Origin: CAVYWD01 sp963772225
GTDB lineage: Bacteria; Myxococcota; Myxococcia; Myxococcales; UBA5297
Assembly (NCBI GenBank): GCA_963772225.1
Contig: CAVYWD010000002.1
Location: 1,984,001-2,048,000, forward strand
DNA length: 64,000 nucleotides
Direction: 5' to 3'
The number at the start of each line of letters is the position of its first letter. The first letter of the stretch is position 1. Below are positions 60,566-64,000 of the stretch, one piece after another. The translations under genes and the position numbers were made by a program. The notes below the pieces were generated by a model, which did no database searches, was not told the DNA's origin, and saw nothing but the letters and a program-made list of their open reading frames with translations.

Positions 60566-62008
60566 TCACCCCGGCAGGAGCCCCGAGCCTTCGAAGGTCG
60601 CCCCGAAGCCCATCGACTTGGCGGCCTGGAGAAGCGCCGCCACCAAGGCGTCGGACCGAGCTTGCGTCCTGGGCATGGCCAAGAGGTCCGCTCGCCCGGC
60701 CAACAGCCGCGCGGCGGCGCCGGTGGCGGCCGGGCACGCCATGGAGGTCCCGCTCATGACACCGTAGCCCCCGGGCACCGTGGAGACAATCCCGACCCCG
60801 GGGCCCGTGAGGTCTATCTCCGGGCCGACGTTGGAGAAGGCGGCGACGAAGTTCTTCGGGTCCGTGCCCTTGGGCGGGGCCACCTCGCCCGCCTCGGTCG
60901 CGGTGCTCGGGAAGGTCCCTACCCGCCCCATGGCGGAGACGGCGAGCGCCATGGCGTCGGAGGCCGGGAAGCTCACCGGTTGGCGGCCGTCGTTCCCCGC
61001 GGCGACCATGACCGCCGTTCCCTTGGCGCGCGCGTCGTCGATGGCGGCACGCGTGGCCTCGTCCGCCGCCCCGCCGCCCAGGCTCATGTTGATGAGGTCG
61101 CAGCCATCGGCGACCGCGCGGTCAACCGCCTTGGCGATGGCGTAGTTGGACGCCCCCTCGGCGCCCTTGCCGAACACCCGGTAGCTGCGCAGCCGCACGC
61201 CGGGGGCGAGCCCGCGCGCGCCCTGGGGAGGCGTCCCCCGCGCGGCGATGATGCCCGCCACGTGCGTGCCGTGGTGGGCGCCGTTGTCGCCGAAGTCGTC
61301 CGGGTTCTCGCCCGGCACGGTGTTGGCGCCGCCGTCGACGCGCAGGTCCGGGTGGCTCAGGTCGATGCCGGTGTCCACCACGCCCACGGTGACGCCGGTG
61401 CCCAGCTCCTCGGCACCCGCGGGGTAGAAGAATCGGAGCTCGTCGACCGCGGCCAGGTCGAGCGCCCCGACCTCGATGGAGTCGCCGTCGGCCAAGGTGG
61501 CGTCCTCGCGCAACAGGCTCCAGAACCCGCTCGCGGGGTAGACGTAGAGCCGCTCGACCTTCTTCTTCTTGGCGCCGAGCGAGAGCTTCACGGCGCCCGA
61601 CTTGTTGGTCGTGCCCTGAGCGCCGACCCGGCCTTCGAAGTCGGTGAACGCCACGACCATGGCTCCGGCCACCGGCTTCCCGTCCGCCGAAGAGACCACG
61701 CGCAGCGAGAGCGCCGGCCCGGCCGCCTTCTTGGCCGGCGCCGCTGCCCTCGCTCGCGGCAGCACCGCCGTTTGGTAATAGACGAGCGGCACCAGCCGCA
61801 GGCCAGGCCGGCGAGCGCGCAGGGTCGCCACCGCCTGCGGCATCAGCTCGACGAGCTTGGCGCCGTTCGGGCGGATCTCGTCGAGGATCCGGAACTCCGC
61901 CTGCGCGGGCTGCTGCATCGCCGCGATGAGCGACTCCGAGTGCAGGTCAGCGGCTTCCATGCCCCGCCCCGGGAGCAGAACGAACTGCACTGGCTTCTTC
62001 ACGGCCAT
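60566..62008 (-). CDS. Subtilisin-like serine protease (S8) without signal peptide
   Basis: A 480-residue subtilase. The catalytic triad is Asp212 ('VTVGVVDTGID'), His246 ('HHGTHVAGIIAA') and Ser422 ('MSGTSMACPAATG'), with oxyanion Asn339 ('AAGND'). A carboxypeptidase-regulatory/Ig-like segment precedes it (about 98-150, 'GKPVAGAMVVAFTDFEGRVG'). The N-terminus has no signal peptide, so the protease is either cytoplasmic or exported by another route, and the usual N-terminal propeptide is absent, which fits the separate I9-like gene downstream. AAGGAG lies before the ATG. The pair forms a small operon. Confidence 0.9.
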   Translation of the reverse strand: MAVKKPVQFVLLPGRGMEAADLHSESLIAAMQQPAQAEFRILDEIRPNGAKLVELMPQAVATLRARRPGLRLVPLVYYQTAVLPRARAAAPAKKAAGPALSLRVVSSADGKPVAGAMVVAFTDFEGRVGAQGTTNKSGAVKLSLGAKKKKVERLYVYPASGFWSLLREDATLADGDSIEVGALDLAAVDELRFFYPAGAEELGTGVTVGVVDTGIDLSHPDLRVDGGANTVPGENPDDFGDNGAHHGTHVAGIIAARGTPPQGARGLAPGVRLRSYRVFGKGAEGASNYAIAKAVDRAVADGCDLINMSLGGGAADEATRAAIDDARAKGTAVMVAAGNDGRQPVSFPASDAMALAVSAMGRVGTFPSTATEAGEVAPPKGTDPKNFVAAFSNVGPEIDLTGPGVGIVSTVPGGYGVMSGTSMACPAATGAAARLLAGRADLLAMPRTQARSDALVAALLQAAKSMGFGATFEGSGLLPG

Positions 62009-62426
62009 GACGGCTCCTTGCCCGATGGTTCTTTCAGCGTTGACCGCTCGAGCGCAGCGAGCGGCGGATGGCGCATTCTAGCCAGCCGGTCTGACGCCCA
62101 CGTCGGGGCGGTGAAGTCTCAAAGCCGATTCTCGGGTGCAGCGTTTGGCGGTGGACAATTCCTCGTCGGCGACGGTCGCTCCTGCGGCGCGGCCCATGGT
62201 CGCTTCCAACGAGAGTCGCCACGGCACCGCGTTCACCGTCTCCATCGCTGAGGTCAGCAGCAGGTCCATGTGCAAGGTCGCCGGCATTCAGGAGAGGCGA
62301 GCGCTTCTTTGGGCTCGAAAGCACGCGCGAGTTTGCGTCGTCACCTGACTTCGAACAAGTCGCATTGGGGCCGGTGCAATCACAAAAGTTCTTTGCCACC
62401 ATGCACCAGATCTCGCTCCGAAGGGA
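62009..62426. other. Gene-free stretch, 418 bp
   Basis: Between the subtilase start and the convergent-facing end of the propeller gene I see only short open frames with mixed composition and no family texture. It must contain the subtilase promoter and the propeller gene's terminator; no hairpin with a T run was found. Confidence 0.4.
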
Positions 62427-64000
62427 CTACGGAGCGGAGCCGGCGATGGTCACGGAGACCGGGTTCGTCCCCGCAGCCACGCCCGCCGCCGTACCGATGG
62501 GGGTGAGCGCGCCAGTGCTGCCGTTGATGGCGTAGGCCGTCACAGAACCGGCCAGCGAGCCCCGAAGCGCCTCGGGCGCTGAATTGGCGACGTAGGCGAA
62601 CTTGCCCGAAGGGTCCACGACGACGGAGCTGGGATTGCTCCCCGCCAGGAACGGCGAGCCCGCGACCGGCGTGAGCGCTCCGGTGCCGGCGTTGAGGGTG
62701 TAAGCCGATACGTTGTTGGAATTGTGGTTCGCCACGTAGACGAATCTGCCCGAGGGATCAACGGTGACGCAGAATGGGGAGCTCCCCGCCGCGATGGGCG
62801 AGCTCGTGACTGCCGTCAGTGCGCCGGTGCCCACGTCGATGGCGTAGACCGAAATGCCCTCGACGGTGCCCGAATTCGCCAAATAGGCGAACTTGCCCGA
62901 GGGGCCGACGGTGATGGAGTAGGGATGCACCGCCGCCGCGAAGTTGGCCGGCCAATAGCTGCTGCAAGGCGAACCTACCGCCGTCCCGCAAACAATCGGC
63001 TTCAGCGCTCCCGTCGGGTTGATGGTGAAGGCGGAGACGTCGTTGGAGACTTGATTCCCGACATAGGCGAATTTGCCAGTTGGATCCACGGCGACGGGAT
63101 AGGGGTTATTCCCCGTCGCCTCCCCCGGATTGCTGCTGCTGCCGAGAACGCTGGCGAGCGCCCCGGTGCTGGTGTCGATGGTGAAGACCGTGACGCCGCC
63201 GATGGGGTTATCGGATGCGAAGGCGAGCTTGCCCGTGGGGCTGACGACGACGGAAGTGGGGGGGCCATAACCCTTGAACGGCGAACCCGCGACAACGGCA
63301 AGCGCGCCGGTGCTGGCGTTGATGGTGAAAGCCGAGACGCCACCCGAGCCCGCCACAAAGGCGTACTTGCCCGAGGGATCGACAGCGACGGAGTTGGGGC
63401 TCGACCCCGCCGCGAAGTTGGACGCGATCAGGGAGCCACAGGGCGCACCCGTCGCCGTCCCGCAAATCACCTGCGTCAGGTCTCCCGTCGCGGCGCTGAT
63501 GGCGTAGACCGAGACGTCGTCGGAGCCTGAATTCGCCACATAGGCGAACCTCGGCGCGCTCTCCACGCAGGCTCCAAGCCCGTTGCAGCTCAGGTTGTTG
63601 CCGCAGACTCCACAGCTCCCGCCGCAGCCGTCGTCCCCGCATTGCCGGCCCGCGCAGCTCCCGATACAGCCGGCGTCGGGAAGAATGCCGTTCGCGTCCC
63701 ACGGCGAGCTCGCGTCCGCCAAAGGCCCCTGGCCTCCGTCGCTCGGGGAGACGCTGGCGTCCGGCCCCGCCGGACCACCATCCGCCGGACCACCATCCTG
63801 GCCGGCGTCGGGGCGAACGCCGTTCGCGTCCCACGGGGTGCTCGCGTCCGCCTTCGGCCCTTGGCCTCCGTCGTCTGGGGAAAGGCTGGCGTCGGGCCCC
63901 GGCGAGCCGTCCTCGTCGCGGGCGTCGGCGGTCCCCAGCCCGCCGACGACGCCGTCGGGGCAAGCCGTCAAGAGAAGCAGGAGACCGGAGCTGGCACAGG
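62427..64000 (-). CDS. Beta-propeller (YVTN/lactonase-like) lipoprotein, 5' end outside the window
   Basis: At least 524 residues. The frame is open to the window edge and starts inside a lipoprotein signal: 'SSGLLLLLTAC' (Cys encoded at about 63962-63964). The true start is upstream of 64000, so an internal TTG is not the start. A Gly/Asp/Pro linker with 'DASSPWDANGILPDAG'-type units and a Cys motif 'CGDDGCGGSCGVCG' leads to a beta-propeller of about seven blades ('FAYVANSGSDDVSVYAISAA', 'VVVDPSGKFAYVANS'). This is the YVTN/6-phosphogluconolactonase-like pattern; such exported propellers bind ligands or surfaces rather than act as lactonases. Confidence 0.85.
   Translation of the reverse strand, partial: CASSGLLLLLTACPDGVVGGLGTADARDEDGSPGPDASLSPDDGGQGPKADASTPWDANGVRPDAGQDGGPADGGPAGPDASVSPSDGGQGPLADASSPWDANGILPDAGCIGSCAGRQCGDDGCGGSCGVCGNNLSCNGLGACVESAPRFAYVANSGSDDVSVYAISAATGDLTQVICGTATGAPCGSLIASNFAAGSSPNSVAVDPSGKYAFVAGSGGVSAFTINASTGALAVVAGSPFKGYGPPTSVVVSPTGKLAFASDNPIGGVTVFTIDTSTGALASVLGSSSNPGEATGNNPYPVAVDPTGKFAYVGNQVSNDVSAFTINPTGALKPIVCGTAVGSPCSSYWPANFAAAVHPYSITVGPSGKFAYLANSGTVEGISVYAIDVGTGALTAVTSSPIAAGSSPFCVTVDPSGRFVYVANHNSNNVSAYTLNAGTGALTPVAGSPFLAGSNPSSVVVDPSGKFAYVANSAPEALRGSLAGSVTAYAINGSTGALTPIGTAAGVAAGTNPVSVTIAGSAP
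63669..63900 (-). repeat. Two 100-bp direct repeats in the linker of the propeller lipoprotein
   Basis: 63669-63768 and 63801-63900 align without gaps with about 15 mismatches, separated by 32 bases that hold the short doublet CGGACCACCATCC. Both encode DAS-PWDANG-PDAG linker units in the same frame. Confidence 0.8.

Noticed and set aside
60119..62251. Forward 710-codon frame opposite the subtilase and PEGA genes.
   Set aside because: The reverse strand has an intact subtilase triad and clear signal peptides; the forward frame has no motifs.

Overview
This is a very GC-rich, densely packed bacterial segment. Its gene content points to a myxobacterium-like member of the Myxococcota (former Deltaproteobacteria). 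The signs are three eukaryotic-like Ser/Thr kinases with extra modules (FGE, TPR, PEGA), a RIO kinase, an FHA-sigma54 activator, a sigma54-type regulator without its sigma-contact loop, many Cys-rich or Asp/Ser-rich surface lipoproteins, and a PilY1/minor-pilin operon. No rRNA, tRNA, CRISPR array, transposase or phage gene was recognised, and no 16S is present, so the taxonomic call is inference.

Layout. 1-8 kb: M16 zinc protease (reverse strand, runs off the left edge), a DUF3467 protein, a tightly coupled FIST-histidine kinase-response regulator operon, and an ArnT-like membrane glycosyltransferase. 7.6-10.7 kb: two secreted DUF1566 proteins on the reverse strand, one a large VWA lipoprotein. 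11.1-13.1 kb: a five-S1-domain RNA-binding protein. 13.3-20 kb: pilY1-pilV-pilW-pilX-like operon. 20-22.5 kb: an outer-membrane barrel and a DUF2905 protein. 22.6-28.9 kb: the most interesting operon, a membrane Ser/Thr kinase with an extracytoplasmic FGE-like domain, a TPR-CHAT protease lipoprotein and a DUF4384 lipoprotein. 29-36 kb: GH5 lipoprotein, DedA protein, NtrC-like regulator without GAFTGA, Tat-exported Fe/Mn superoxide dismutase, chalcone-isomerase-like protein and esterase. 36-41.5 kb: degenerate kinase-TPR protein, a carbohydrate-binding-module cassette without catalytic domain, and NikR. 41.8-50.6 kb: polysaccharide and envelope genes (O-antigen ligase-TPR, PilZ protein, UbiA-family prenyltransferase, nucleotidyltransferase-like protein, a pair of paralogous zinc-ribbon tail-anchored proteins, GDP-fucose synthase and GDP-mannose dehydratase). 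50.8-56.6 kb: kinase-PEGA plus TPR protein, FHA-sigma54 activator, RIO kinase with a 23-unit pentapeptide repeat tail. 56.7-64 kb: reverse-strand secretome (CCPxYxC-repeat lipoprotein, PEGA protein, lipoprotein, subtilase with a small I9-like partner, beta-propeller lipoprotein that runs off the right edge).

Common themes are envelope signalling (kinases, CHAT and DUF4384 lipoproteins, PilZ, the PilY1 operon), surface polysaccharide synthesis (gmd/fcl, O-antigen ligase, ArnT-like and UbiA-like enzymes) and secreted proteins with disordered Asp/Ser/Gly linkers.

Four otherwise well-conserved genes (M16, FIST, PilY1, CHAT) each carry a single frame break with intact coding on both sides. This looks more like residual indel error in the assembly than decay, so those proteins are described as if joined. 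Non-coding structure includes a dispersed repeat in two copies, each directly after a stop codon, two REP-type hairpins, and a 155-bp near-complete palindrome at 53201-53355.
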